In this document: in pieces, positions 1-8,904 of the stretch
Numbering within the stretch: position 1 is the stretch's first letter
How the letters are laid out: each line of letters opens with the position of its first letter
Source: Nocardia sp. CNY236
Lineage (GTDB): Bacteria > Actinomycetota > Actinomycetes > Mycobacteriales > Mycobacteriaceae
Assembly (NCBI RefSeq): GCF_000482385.1
Contig: NZ_KI519393.1
Coordinates: 90,393 to 154,392, forward strand
Reading direction: 5' to 3'
Length of the DNA: 64,000 nt
Made by a program: the position numbers and the translations under genes
Notes under the pieces: model-generated
Told to the model about the DNA's origin: nothing
Seen by the model: only the letters and a program-made list of their open reading frames with translations
The model's database searches: none

Positions 1-1
1 G

Positions 2-130
2 AGATGTTCGCCACCATACATATTCCCGATGATCGCCGCCATGCGCGACATTTATGAGACGCTCGTATCCGAAAAAGCGGACACGCACCCCGTTTCGGTT
101 GAATGCGACTTTCGTCCAGAACTACAATGA
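2..130 (+). CDS. 3' end of a gene that begins before the window (unidentified)
   Basis: The second forward frame is open from the window edge to a TGA at 128-130, giving about 42 residues that end in DFRPELQ. Its position just before the sugar isomerase and dehydrogenase pair suggests it may belong to the same catabolic cluster, but the fragment is too short to recognise. Its third-position GC is lower than in the neighbouring genes, so it could also be a chance open frame. Confidence 0.3.
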   Translation, partial: RCSPPYIFPMIAAMRDIYETLVSEKADTHPVSVECDFRPELQ

Positions 131-213
131 AGTCGCGTTGCACAGTGTATCGCTGCTCGGCAGCAGTCGAGCTACCAGGACCTCGATATCGACCTGAGGG
201 GAGAATTCTTCTC

Positions 214-1122
214 ATGTCCTCCATTCCAGCTCAGGGGCGAATCCGAATTGGATCCGCTCCCGTTTCGTGGGGCGTTTGGTTCGCCGAAGATCCTCGACAA
301 GTACCGTGGCCGCGATTTCTCGACGAAGTTGCCCGAGCAGGGTATGAATGGATCGAACTCGGCCCCTACGGCTACCTGCCGACCGACACTGCCCGGCTCT
401 CGCGGGAGCTGCTGGGCCGAGGGCTTCACCTCTGCGCGGGTACCGTCTTCACGTCCCTCCACCACGGCCCGGCTGCCTGGGACCATGCCTGGGAGCAGGT
501 TCGCCCGGTCGCGGAGTGCGCTCGGGCTGTGGGCGCTCGATACCTGGTCGATGTTCCCGCACTCTGGCGCGACGACAAGACCGGGCAAATCGTCGAGGCG
601 CGGCAGCTGACCACCGAACAGTGGAGGAATCTCACGTCCGGCTCCGAATGGCTCGGTCGCCGGGTGCGCGACATCTACGGTCTACAGCTTGTCGTGCATC
701 CACACGCCGACACTCACCTCGACACCCCTGCGAGCGTGCGACGCTTCCTCGATGACACCGATGCCGACTCGGTCGGTCTATGTCTGGACACCGGCCACTA
801 CGCCTATGGCGGTGGTGATGCCCTCGACCTGATCAAGACCGACGGCGATCGAATCGGTTACCTGCACCTCAAGCAGGTCGACCCGGTCGTCCTCACGGAA
901 GTGATCGAGAACGACGTGCCCTTCGGAACCGCTGTCCAACGCGGTGTGATGTGCGAGCCTCCGACCGGGTTGCCGGCTCTCGAACCGGTGCTCACGGCAG
1001 CACGGAGCCTCGGTAGCGAGGTGTTCGCCATCGTCGAACAAGACATGTACCCCTGCACGCCGACTCGACCATTGCCGATCGCCCAGCGCACTCTTGCTGT
1101 TCTGCGCTCCTTCATCGAGTGA
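214..1122 (+). CDS. sugar phosphate isomerase/epimerase (IolE-like TIM barrel)
   Basis: A 302-residue protein of the xylose-isomerase-like TIM-barrel family, in which members isomerise, epimerise or dehydrate sugars and inositol derivatives (for example IolE, 2-keto-myo-inositol dehydratase). The start APVSWGVWF, the strand GYEWIELGPYGYLP, the metal-site-like LVVHPHADTHLDT and the segment GLCLDTGHYAYGG followed by YLHLKQVD are typical of the fold and its divalent-metal site. I chose ATG 214 because GAGGGGAG lies about eight bases upstream and homology-like sequence begins there; the longer open frame starting at 103 adds an unconvincing leader. It is followed eight bases later by a Gfo/Idh/MocA dehydrogenase, a pairing usual in inositol or sugar-acid catabolism. 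The exact substrate cannot be told from sequence. Confidence 0.85.
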   Translation: MSSIPAQGRIRIGSAPVSWGVWFAEDPRQVPWPRFLDEVARAGYEWIELGPYGYLPTDTARLSRELLGRGLHLCAGTVFTSLHHGPAAWDHAWEQVRPVAECARAVGARYLVDVPALWRDDKTGQIVEARQLTTEQWRNLTSGSEWLGRRVRDIYGLQLVVHPHADTHLDTPASVRRFLDDTDADSVGLCLDTGHYAYGGGDALDLIKTDGDRIGYLHLKQVDPVVLTEVIENDVPFGTAVQRGVMCEPPTGLPALEPVLTAARSLGSEVFAIVEQDMYPCTPTRPLPIAQRTLAVLRSFIE

Positions 1123-1130
1123 GATTTCTC

Positions 1131-2207
1131 ATGCAGGTTCTGCTTGTCGGCGTCGGACGCCTCGGGGCTTTCCACGCCGCGACGCTTCACGCGCACCCCG
1201 CGGTCGATGAACTCATCGTTGCCGGCGCCGGCGCCGCACGTGCCGCTGCCGTGGCGGCTGAACTCGGGTCGGGTGTGTGGGCCGCTGGCGCCATCGACGA
1301 GGCGTTCGACTCCGAGATCGATGCGGTGGTCATAGCCTCCGCCACCGCGTCCCACGCCGAGCTCGTCGCCCGCGCCATACGCGCGAGATTACCGGTGTTC
1401 TGCGAGAAGCCGCTGGCCCTCGACCTCGCCGAGACAGTCGCGGTGCTCGACCAGGTCGAGGATGCCGGCACCATACTCCAGATGGGCTTCCAGCGCCGAT
1501 TCGATCCCGGCTACCTCGCGGCACGGGAAGCCGTACGAAACGGCAGAATCGGTCGGCTGCACACCATCCGCACCGCCACCACCGACAGGGCGCCGCCATC
1601 CGCCGAGTACGTCGCACTGTCGGGCGGTCTGTATCGCGACGCCCTCATCCACGACTTCGACGCCATTCGATGGATCACAGGCAGCGAGATCGTCGAAGTG
1701 TATGCGATGGGTTCCAACGGTGGCGCCGACTACTTCGCCGAGGCTGGGGACGTCGACACGGCCGTGGCGGTAGCGACGTGCGACGACGGCACCCTGGCGG
1801 CGGTGACCGCCACCCGCTACAACGGCGCCGGGCACGACGTTCGGATGGAGCTCGCGGGCTCCCGTGACCAAATCGGGGTCGGCCTGGATGCCCGCACACC
1901 GATCACATCGGTGGAACCGGGCGTGCCGGGACCTCCCGACCCGTGGCAGGGCTTCCTCCAACGCTTCGAGGTGTCCTACAAAGCCGAGATCGATGCCTTC
2001 CTCCGCGTCGTCGCGGGAGAAATCGGCAATCCGTGCGATGGCCGGGAGGCTCTCACGGCATTACTCGTATCCGAGGCCTGCGAGGTATCCCGCGCTCAGC
2101 GGCGACCCGTCGAGCCCGCGGAGATCGCCGAGGAATTCCTGGGTGCCGCTCACCGAGGGGCGCGCGACCTACCGACTTCCCAGCGCACTTCACACCGAAT
2201 CAGCTGA
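1131..2207 (+). CDS. Gfo/Idh/MocA family NAD(P)-dependent oxidoreductase (inositol 2-dehydrogenase-like)
   Basis: A 358-residue cytosolic dehydrogenase. The N-terminus carries the Rossmann fingerprint GVGRLGAFHA (about residues 6-15), then AVVIASATASHAELV and the family motif FCEKPLALD; the middle has MGFQRRFDPGY and the substrate-domain segment GLYRDALIHDFDAIRWITGSE. These are the hallmarks of inositol 2-dehydrogenases and related sugar dehydrogenases. ATG 1131 is preferred; a GTG at 1119 overlapping the previous stop would add only four residues. It forms a two-gene unit with the isomerase upstream. Its last eight bases overlap the end of the convergent SDR gene, so both stop codons lie within 2200-2207. 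An inositol or sugar substrate is inferred from context. Confidence 0.88.
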   Translation: MQVLLVGVGRLGAFHAATLHAHPAVDELIVAGAGAARAAAVAAELGSGVWAAGAIDEAFDSEIDAVVIASATASHAELVARAIRARLPVFCEKPLALDLAETVAVLDQVEDAGTILQMGFQRRFDPGYLAAREAVRNGRIGRLHTIRTATTDRAPPSAEYVALSGGLYRDALIHDFDAIRWITGSEIVEVYAMGSNGGADYFAEAGDVDTAVAVATCDDGTLAAVTATRYNGAGHDVRMELAGSRDQIGVGLDARTPITSVEPGVPGPPDPWQGFLQRFEVSYKAEIDAFLRVVAGEIGNPCDGREALTALLVSEACEVSRAQRRPVEPAEIAEEFLGAAHRGARDLPTSQRTSHRIS

Positions 2208-3036
2208 TCGAACGAACCTGCCGTTCGTATTCGGCACGGGTCTGCTCGTCCGCGGGATGCAGTGCCCGATCGCCACCGAACGCTCCACGAATCAGACGCA
2301 CTACACGTTCCGGCGCCGCTGCCAGCGCGATATCCACCGGGCCGAGATAGTTCGGCACCGCCACCTCGGCCCGGCGGGTGAGGCAGGTGTGCACGATCGC
2401 GGCGGCGACCTCCTCCGGCTCGACAGTCGGCATACCACGCCCGAGTGTCAGTCCCGAAGACAGGCGAGTCCGCACGGCCGAGGGCAGCACACAACTGACG
2501 CTGACGCCCTGTGCGGCGAATTCCAGGCGCGTTGCGGCCGATAGACCGACAGCGGCGAACTTGCTCGCGTTGTAGAGCGCAAGTCCGGGGATCGGCACCT
2601 TGCCGGCCAGTGAGGCGACATTGACGATGTGACCGCGGCGCCGCTCGATCATGCCCGGCGCGACAGCCCGCATTCCGTGAACCAGGCCCCACACGTTGAC
2701 ATCCATCGTGGTCCGCCCGACCGTGTCCGGCTCGTCGAGGAACGCGCCCGCCGGCATGACACCCGCATTGTTGACCAGGATGTCGATCTCGCCCACCTCG
2801 GCGACCACCGTGTCCCACCGCTCACGCGAGCGCACGTCCAGTTCGTAGGGGTCCGCACCGATCGCGGCGGCCGCTGCCTCGACGGCGGGTTCGTCCACGT
2901 CGGCGAGCACGACACGAGAGCCCTTGGCAGCGAAGAGCTCCGCAGTGGCCCGGCCGATACCACGGCCGCCACCGGTGATCAATACGGTGGCCTTGCCCAC
3001 GTCGATGCCGGGGTAGTCGGATCCGAGGATTCTCAT
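2200..3036 (-). CDS. short-chain dehydrogenase/reductase (SDR)
   Basis: A 278-residue classical SDR. The coenzyme motif TGGGRGIGRA follows a short N-terminal strand, then NNAGVMPAG, the catalytic serine region VNVASLAG and the active-site YNASK. After the catalytic lysine comes RLEFAAQGVSVSCVLPSAVRT, also standard. The start at 3036 is set by AAGGAG placed about eight bases upstream; a longer upstream extension does not look like protein. The C-terminal third (about residues 190-278), with PNYLGPVDIALAAAPERVVRLIRG, resembles SDRs of mycobacteria whose substrates are lipid or steroid-like, but this is only a resemblance. The gene converges on the Gfo/Idh gene with an 8-bp overlap. Confidence 0.88.
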   Translation of the reverse strand: MRILGSDYPGIDVGKATVLITGGGRGIGRATAELFAAKGSRVVLADVDEPAVEAAAAAIGADPYELDVRSRERWDTVVAEVGEIDILVNNAGVMPAGAFLDEPDTVGRTTMDVNVWGLVHGMRAVAPGMIERRRGHIVNVASLAGKVPIPGLALYNASKFAAVGLSAATRLEFAAQGVSVSCVLPSAVRTRLSSGLTLGRGMPTVEPEEVAAAIVHTCLTRRAEVAVPNYLGPVDIALAAAPERVVRLIRGAFGGDRALHPADEQTRAEYERQVRSIS

Positions 3037-3229
3037 GCGAAGGCTCCTTGTTACGCATTCGTGGCGGACGTCTCCGCCTCCACGACCGCAGCTGCACGGA
3101 CTCGTGGCAACGATCGGCTCGTCGCGAGTCGTACCCGGTATCATCTCAGCTCGATCCGCCCTTCGGTGCAAACAACGGACTTCGCCATGCTCGACGGCAT
3201 ACTTGCTCGCCATCGCGCCTGCGACAAAT

Positions 3230-3616
3230 ATGTGCGTCGTGACTGCGAAATGGCCCACAGATCTCGTCATCTGCCCGATGTCGCTGCACGACGCAGAAGC
3301 GATATCCAACTGGCACTGCAACGACCGTTGGAGTGTCTACGATCTCAACGGTCGCGTGCCTGCCATTGTGGGTTCCTACCCTTCTGTGAAGGCGCGCTCC
3401 GACGACGGTGACCTCATCGGGTTCTTCTGCACCGGGAGCGAAGCCCGGGTACCCGGAATCGATGAGATCGCGGGAACACTCGATCTCGGCTGGGGACCTC
3501 GACACCGCACTCGCAGCGCATGGCCCGGCATGAGTTCGCTCGCGAACGCATACATCAGTTCGACGGCACGCCCTGCGCATCACACCGTGAGACGTAGTGT
3601 CCAGGCACCGCGGTAG
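3230..3616 (+). pseudogene. frameshifted GNAT N-acetyltransferase remnant
   Basis: The reading frame from ATG 3230 begins with CPMSLHDAEAISNWHC, then DRWSVYDLNG and DLIGFFCTGSEARVPG, and continues through GTLDLGWG. This succession closely matches a GNAT acetyltransferase subfamily common in actinomycetes (DDAxxIxxWxYxGxWSVYD ... GFxCxGxEARVPG ... LDxGxG). After GWG the frame is lost: the continuation LDTALAAHGPG lies in the next frame (extra base near 3497), and a helix-like HEFARERIHQFDGTP lies in the third frame (second shift near 3527). The acetyl-CoA-binding second half and C-terminus are missing, because the frame then runs into the 3' end of the opposite-strand phosphatase gene. I infer a decayed gene with two indels and a truncation, although sequencing errors cannot be excluded. 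Confidence 0.65.
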
Positions 3617-4125
3617 TGCATGCGGGTGACGCTGCCGGGTGCGATGTCGATACGCCAGAACGATTCCGGCGGGGCGTCGAGCGTGATCAGCAGCGCCGCG
3701 CGGACGATCGCCGGATGCGTGACCGCAATGGTGGATTCCGCATGGGCGACGATCTCGGCCAACCAGTCCCTGGTTCGTTCGATGACAGCGACCACGGATT
3801 CCCCTCCGTGCCCGCAGAACTCGGGGTCGGTCAGCCATCGGTGGAGGTCCGGTTCCGGTATCGATGTCAATTCACGACCACGCCAATCACCTGCGCCCAG
3901 GTCACGCAACCGATAGTCGGTCATTCCCTGCAATCCCAGGACATCAGCGGTCTCCGACGTCCGGCACTCCGGCCCGATGGATACCCGTGAGGCGGTGAGC
4001 GGCCCACATTCCGACAGCGACCTACGTCCCGCGGGCGTGAGGGGTTCGTCGGCCGGGAAACGCGCCGCACGCATCGCCTCGGTCATGCCATGGCTCACCA
4101 AGCCGAGTTTGAGCACCGTCTGCAT
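3580..4125 (-). CDS. atypical histidine phosphatase-superfamily protein
   Basis: A 181-residue protein resembling the phosphoglycerate-mutase/histidine phosphatase superfamily. The N-terminus reads LGLVSHGMTEAMR where canonical members have RHG; the phosphate-accepting His (residue 12) is kept but the preceding Arg is Ser. FPADEPLTPAGRRSLSE, RTSETADVLG, LGAGDWRGREL, GGESVVAVIERTRDWL and the second-His segment VTHPAIVRAALL follow the expected order. I recall actinomycete members with SHG or SPA in this position, some near cobalt-transport genes, so the change may mark a subfamily. ATG 4125 is chosen; a start at 4152 would add nine residues, and neither has a clear ribosome binding site. Activity is uncertain. 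Confidence 0.72.
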   Translation of the reverse strand: MQTVLKLGLVSHGMTEAMRAARFPADEPLTPAGRRSLSECGPLTASRVSIGPECRTSETADVLGLQGMTDYRLRDLGAGDWRGRELTSIPEPDLHRWLTDPEFCGHGGESVVAVIERTRDWLAEIVAHAESTIAVTHPAIVRAALLITLDAPPESFWRIDIAPGSVTRMHYRGAWTLRLTV

Positions 4126-4230
4126 CCGTGCAAGGGTACGGCTCGGCGGCATCGTGCCGGGCGGCGCCGGCCGTGGGTGAGCTCGTCATCCGGCGCCCCG
4201 CATGTCGGTCGTGCGGGGCACACTGATGCC

Positions 4231-7200
4231 ATGGCCCAGTTCTCTCGCCCCACTCAGGAGTGGTTCGACGGCGCATTTCCGGCGCCCACGCCCGCTCAGT
4301 TGGGCGCCTGGCAGGCGATCGCGGCCGGTGAGCACACCCTCGTCATCGCACCCACCGGGTCCGGCAAGACACTCTCGGCCTTCCTCTGGGCGATCGATCG
4401 ACTGGCCACCCGAAAGCTGCCGACCGAGCCCGCCGGCACCTCCGTGCTGTACGTGTCACCGCTGAAAGCGCTTGCCGTCGACGTGGAGCGCAACCTGCGC
4501 GCGCCACTGGTCGGAATCACGCAGACCGCCAAACGGCTCGGACTCGAGCCTCCGGAGATCACCGTCGGAGTTCGTTCCGGTGACACCACTGCCGCCGCAC
4601 GACGCTCGATGCAACGCACCCCACCGGACATCCTGATCACCACCCCGGAGTCGCTGTTTCTCATACTCACCTCGGCGGCACGACAGACGCTGCGCAATGT
4701 CCGGACCGTGATCGTGGACGAAGTGCACGCCATCGCCGGGTCCAAACGCGGCGCCCATCTGGCGCTGTCGCTGGCTCGCCTCGATCTACTCACCGAACGA
4801 CCGGCGCAACGCATCGGTTTGTCCGCCACGGTTCGCCCGCCCGAGGACATCGGGCAGTTTCTGGTCGGCGCGGCACCGATCACAACGGTCGCACCGCCCG
4901 CGCCGAAGACGTTCGATCTGTCGGTCCGGGTGCCGGTGGCGGATATGACCGAGCCGGGTGACTCCGATCAGCCGGGGTCGATCTGGCCCCATGTCGACGA
5001 GGCGATCGTGGATGTGGTGCTCGAGCATCGGTCCTCGATCGTATTCGCCAATTCGCGCCGGCTGGCCGAGCGCCTCACGGCCCGGCTGAACGAGGCGCAT
5101 GCGGCGCGGGTGGGGCAGCCGGTCCGCACCGACCACAAACCCCCCGCCCACCTCGGGGCGTCCACCGAGGTGACCCACGGCGCAGAACCCCTGCTGGCAC
5201 GCGCGCACCACGGTTCGGTCAGCAAAGAGCAGCGAGCACTGATCGAGGACGATCTCAAAAGCGGGCGGCTACGCTGCGTCGTCGCCACCAGTAGTTTGGA
5301 ACTCGGCATCGATATGGGAGCGGTCGACCTGGTTGTTCAGGTAGAGGCGCCGCCGTCGGTCGCGAGCGGCCTGCAGCGGATCGGGCGGGCCGGGCATCGA
5401 GTCGGCGAGATCTCGCGCGGGGTGATCTTCCCGAAGCATCGCACCGACGTGATCCACTGCGCGGTCACGGCACAGCGCATGTCCACCGGCCTGATCGAGG
5501 CGATCCAGATCCCCGCACACCCACTCGACGTTCTCGCACAGCAGACCGTCGCCGCGTGCGCCCTGGATCCAATCGATGTCGACGCGTGGTTCGAGGTCGT
5601 GCGCGGTACGGGGAGCTACGCCTCGCTGCCGCGGTCGGCCTATGAATCGGTGCTGGATCTGCTGTCGGGGCGCTATCCCTCCGACGAGTTCGCCGAGTTG
5701 CGACCTCGAGTGGTCTGGAACCGAGACGCCGGGACACTCACCGGCCGACCCGGTGCGCAGCGGCTGGCCGTGACCTCGGGTGGCGCGATTCCCGACCGCG
5801 GCATGTTCGCGGTGTACATGGTGGGTGAAAAGGCCTCACGAGTGGGAGAACTCGATGAGGAAATGGTCTACGAATCCCGGGTCGGTGACGTGTTCGCCCT
5901 CGGCGCGACGAGCTGGCGAATCGAAGAGATCACCTACGATCGAGTACTGGTGACGCCCGCGTTCGGCCAGCCGGGCCGGCTGCCGTTCTGGCACGGTGAC
6001 GGACTGGGACGCCCTTCGGAACTCGGCGCGGCGCTCGGCGAATTCGTGCGTACGGCCGGGCGACCACGTACCGGCGAACCAACCGAGGCGGCAATCGACC
6101 AATCGACCGGCCTGGACGACAATGCCACGGCGAACCTGGTCGCGCTCCTCGACGAACAACGAACCGCAACCGGGCACCTGCCCACCGACCGCACCCTGGT
6201 GGTCGAACGCTTCCGAGACGAGCTGGGCGACTGGCGGCTGGTGCTGCACTCGCCATTCGGTCTGCCCGTGCACGCACCGTGGGCATTGGCTGTCGGGGCC
6301 CGGCTGCGCGAGCGGTTCGGCGTGGACGCCGCGCCGAACGCCTCCGACGACGGCATCGTGGTGCGGCTGCCCGACACCACCGACGATCCGCCCGGCGCCG
6401 AGCTTTTCGTCTTCGAGGCCGAGGAGATCGACGACATCGTCACCGAGCAGGTGGGCGGCTCGGCGCTGTTCGCCTCCCGATTCCGGGAGTGTGCCGCTCG
6501 CGCCCTGTTGCTGCCGCGCCGCGACCCGGGCAAACGCGCCCCATTGTGGCAACAGCGGCAGAGATCGGCCCAGCTGCTCGACGTGGCACGCAAGTTTCCC
6601 CAGTTCCCGATTCTGTTGGAGACCGTGCGGGAATGCCTGCGCGATGTCTACGACCTGCCGGCGCTGCGTGGGCTGCTCGGCCAGGTGGCGCGCCGGCATG
6701 TGCGGCTGATCGAGGTCGAGACCGCGACGCCGTCGCCGTTCGCCAATGCTCTGCTGTTCGACTACATCGGACAGTTCATGTATGACGGCGACAGTCCGTT
6801 GGCCGAGCGCCGCGCAGCCGCACTCTCGCTCGACTCCGGTCTGCTCGCCGAGTTGCTGGGCCGAGTCGAGCTTCGCGAACTGCTCGATGCCGCGGTGGCC
6901 GAACAGACGGAGCGGGAACTACAGCGACTCACCGCTGAGCGACACGCGAGAGATGCCGAGGGCTTGGCCGATCTGTTGCGACTACTCGGGCCGCTGACGG
7001 CTGCCGAGGCCGCCGAGCGCTGCGCCGCGGACCCGACCGCGTGGTTCGCCGACCTCACTGGCGCGCGCCGAGCGCTGGAAGTGTCGTTCGCCGGCCGCAT
7101 CTGGTGGGCGGCGGTGGAAGACGCCGCCCGCCTGCGTGACGCCTTGGGGGTTCCCCTACCGATCGGCACTCCGGCGGCGTTCATCGAACCGGTAGCCGAC

Positions 7201-8787
7201 CCGCTCGGCGATTTGATCGGCCGCTACGCCCGTACGCACGCCCCGTTCGGGACCGAGGCGGTCGCAGCCAGGTTTGGGCTCGGGGCGGCGGTCGCTGCCA
7301 CCGCACTGCACCGACTGGTGGCGGAGAAGCGTGTGGTCGAGGGCGAATTCACCCCCGGGTCCACCGGGGGTGAATGGTGCGACGTCCAGGTGTTGCGCCG
7401 ACTGCGTCGCCGTTCGCTCGCCGCGGCACGACACGAGGTCGAGCCGGTCACCACCGCCGCGTTCGGCCGTTTCCTCCCGGCTTGGCAGCATGTGGGTACC
7501 GATGCGCTGCGGGGCGTGGACGGGGTGGCGGCGGTGGTGGAACAACTTGCCGGCGTCCCGATTCCGGCATCGGCCTGGGAGTCGCTGGTTCTGCCCGCGC
7601 GGGTGACCGACTACACCCCGGCCATGCTGGACGAACTCATGGCCACCGGGGAGGTGATCTGGTCCGGTCACGGCGCCATCACCGCCAAAGACGGCTGGAT
7701 TGCCCTGCACCTGGCCGAGCAGGCCGCCCTCACGCTCGCACCGCCGGATGACATCGACCCGACCGACGTCCAACAACGACTCCTCGCTGTCCTGGGGGCC
7801 ACCGTCACATCCCGGATGCCTCTCGGACCAACCGGCGCCGACCCGGTCGTCGGGCCGCCAGCCGGTGGGGCGTTCTTCTTCCGGCAGCTGTCGGATGCGA
7901 CGGCCCTGCTCGACGACACCGCGGCGGCCGCGCTGTGGGAACTCGTCTGGGCAGGATTGGTCTCCGGTGACACCTTCGCGCCGGTGCGGGCATTGTTGTC
8001 CGCACCGACCCGCACCACCACAGCACACCGGACTCCGCGACGAGCGCCGCGAGCGCGGTCCTATCTTCCCCGACCGAATATGCCCACCCGCTCCGGCCCG
8101 CCAGCCGTGGCTGGGCGGTGGTCTCTACTGCCCGAGCGGGCCTTCGACAACACGGTCCGTGCGCACGCCGCCGCGGATCTGCTTCTCGAGCGGTACGGCG
8201 TCCTGACCAAGGGCTCGGTGCAGAACGAAGGAGTACCGGGCGGCTTCGCACTCATGTACCGCGTACTGACCGAGTTCGAAGATCGCGGGCGGTGCCGGCG
8301 TGGGTATTTCATCGACACGCTCGGTGGGGCACAGTTCTCCACCACCGATGTCGTGGACCGCCTGCGCGCTGTCGACACCGACCGCGCCGGCGCCGAGCCC
8401 GAGCGGCTGCCGCAGACGACCCGAGCGCTGGCTGCCTGCGATCCAGCCAACCCGTACGGGGCCGCGCTCCCCTGGCCGAAGAGCGACATCGACGGCGGAC
8501 ACCGTCCCGGGCGCAAAGCTGGTGCGCTGGTCGTTCTGGTCGACGGAGAGTTGGTTCTCTATGTGGAACGCGGTGGCAAGACCTTGCTGACCTTCACCGA
8601 GGACCCCGACACCCGCCGCAGCGCGGCGCACTCGCTCGCCGAGCTGGTCCGGCAGCGCCGGGTGGACTCGCTGGTCGTGGATCGGGTCAACGGAGAAACC
8701 GTGCACGGCAACACCTTTGCCGGATTTCTCCTCGAGGCGGGCTTCGCTGCCACCCCACGTGGACTTCGACTACGACGCCACCCATGA
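4231..8787 (+). CDS. lhr: Lhr-type ATP-dependent DNA helicase
   Basis: A 1518-residue superfamily 2 helicase, the usual length for full-length Lhr (about 1500 in mycobacteria). Visible motifs: Walker A APTGSGKT (residues 40-47), TTPESL, DEVH box (163-166), SATV, then in the second RecA domain VVATSSLELGIDMG and QRIGRAGH. The remaining C-terminal region carries the winged-helix and Lhr-core domains, with a late EDRGRCRRGYFIDTLGGAQF segment typical of the family. Mycobacterial Lhr is a 3'-to-5' translocase that prefers RNA:DNA hybrids and is induced by DNA damage. ATG 4231 is chosen because family similarity starts at FSRPTQEWF; the open frame extends 47 codons upstream without sense. The Nei glycosylase gene follows 117 bases downstream, an arrangement conserved in mycobacteria. 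Confidence 0.96.
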   Translation: MAQFSRPTQEWFDGAFPAPTPAQLGAWQAIAAGEHTLVIAPTGSGKTLSAFLWAIDRLATRKLPTEPAGTSVLYVSPLKALAVDVERNLRAPLVGITQTAKRLGLEPPEITVGVRSGDTTAAARRSMQRTPPDILITTPESLFLILTSAARQTLRNVRTVIVDEVHAIAGSKRGAHLALSLARLDLLTERPAQRIGLSATVRPPEDIGQFLVGAAPITTVAPPAPKTFDLSVRVPVADMTEPGDSDQPGSIWPHVDEAIVDVVLEHRSSIVFANSRRLAERLTARLNEAHAARVGQPVRTDHKPPAHLGASTEVTHGAEPLLARAHHGSVSKEQRALIEDDLKSGRLRCVVATSSLELGIDMGAVDLVVQVEAPPSVASGLQRIGRAGHRVGEISRGVIFPKHRTDVIHCAVTAQRMSTGLIEAIQIPAHPLDVLAQQTVAACALDPIDVDAWFEVVRGTGSYASLPRSAYESVLDLLSGRYPSDEFAELRPRVVWNRDAGTLTGRPGAQRLAVTSGGAIPDRGMFAVYMVGEKASRVGELDEEMVYESRVGDVFALGATSWRIEEITYDRVLVTPAFGQPGRLPFWHGDGLGRPSELGAALGEFVRTAGRPRTGEPTEAAIDQSTGLDDNATANLVALLDEQRTATGHLPTDRTLVVERFRDELGDWRLVLHSPFGLPVHAPWALAVGARLRERFGVDAAPNASDDGIVVRLPDTTDDPPGAELFVFEAEEIDDIVTEQVGGSALFASRFRECAARALLLPRRDPGKRAPLWQQRQRSAQLLDVARKFPQFPILLETVRECLRDVYDLPALRGLLGQVARRHVRLIEVETATPSPFANALLFDYIGQFMYDGDSPLAERRAAALSLDSGLLAELLGRVELRELLDAAVAEQTERELQRLTAERHARDAEGLADLLRLLGPLTAAEAAERCAADPTAWFADLTGARRALEVSFAGRIWWAAVEDAARLRDALGVPLPIGTPAAFIEPVADPLGDLIGRYARTHAPFGTEAVAARFGLGAAVAATALHRLVAEKRVVEGEFTPGSTGGEWCDVQVLRRLRRRSLAAARHEVEPVTTAAFGRFLPAWQHVGTDALRGVDGVAAVVEQLAGVPIPASAWESLVLPARVTDYTPAMLDELMATGEVIWSGHGAITAKDGWIALHLAEQAALTLAPPDDIDPTDVQQRLLAVLGATVTSRMPLGPTGADPVVGPPAGGAFFFRQLSDATALLDDTAAAALWELVWAGLVSGDTFAPVRALLSAPTRTTTAHRTPRRAPRARSYLPRPNMPTRSGPPAVAGRWSLLPERAFDNTVRAHAAADLLLERYGVLTKGSVQNEGVPGGFALMYRVLTEFEDRGRCRRGYFIDTLGGAQFSTTDVVDRLRAVDTDRAGAEPERLPQTTRALAACDPANPYGAALPWPKSDIDGGHRPGRKAGALVVLVDGELVLYVERGGKTLLTFTEDPDTRRSAAHSLAELVRQRRVDSLVVDRVNGETVHGNTFAGFLLEAGFAATPRGLRLRRHP

Positions 8788-8904
8788 ACGGGTTCGGTGC
8801 GGCGCGTGGTGGAGTACGCGCGATTGCGCCTACAGTCCGTCCCATGAACCGACGACTGCGCAACCGAGCCGTCGAGGTTCCCTTCGAGCGGGCAGGATCG
8901 TCGG

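Noticed and set aside
3146-3838. A minus-strand 230-residue frame around the GNAT remnant
   Set aside because: It overlaps the histidine phosphatase in another frame and opposes the GNAT frame, which has real family motifs.
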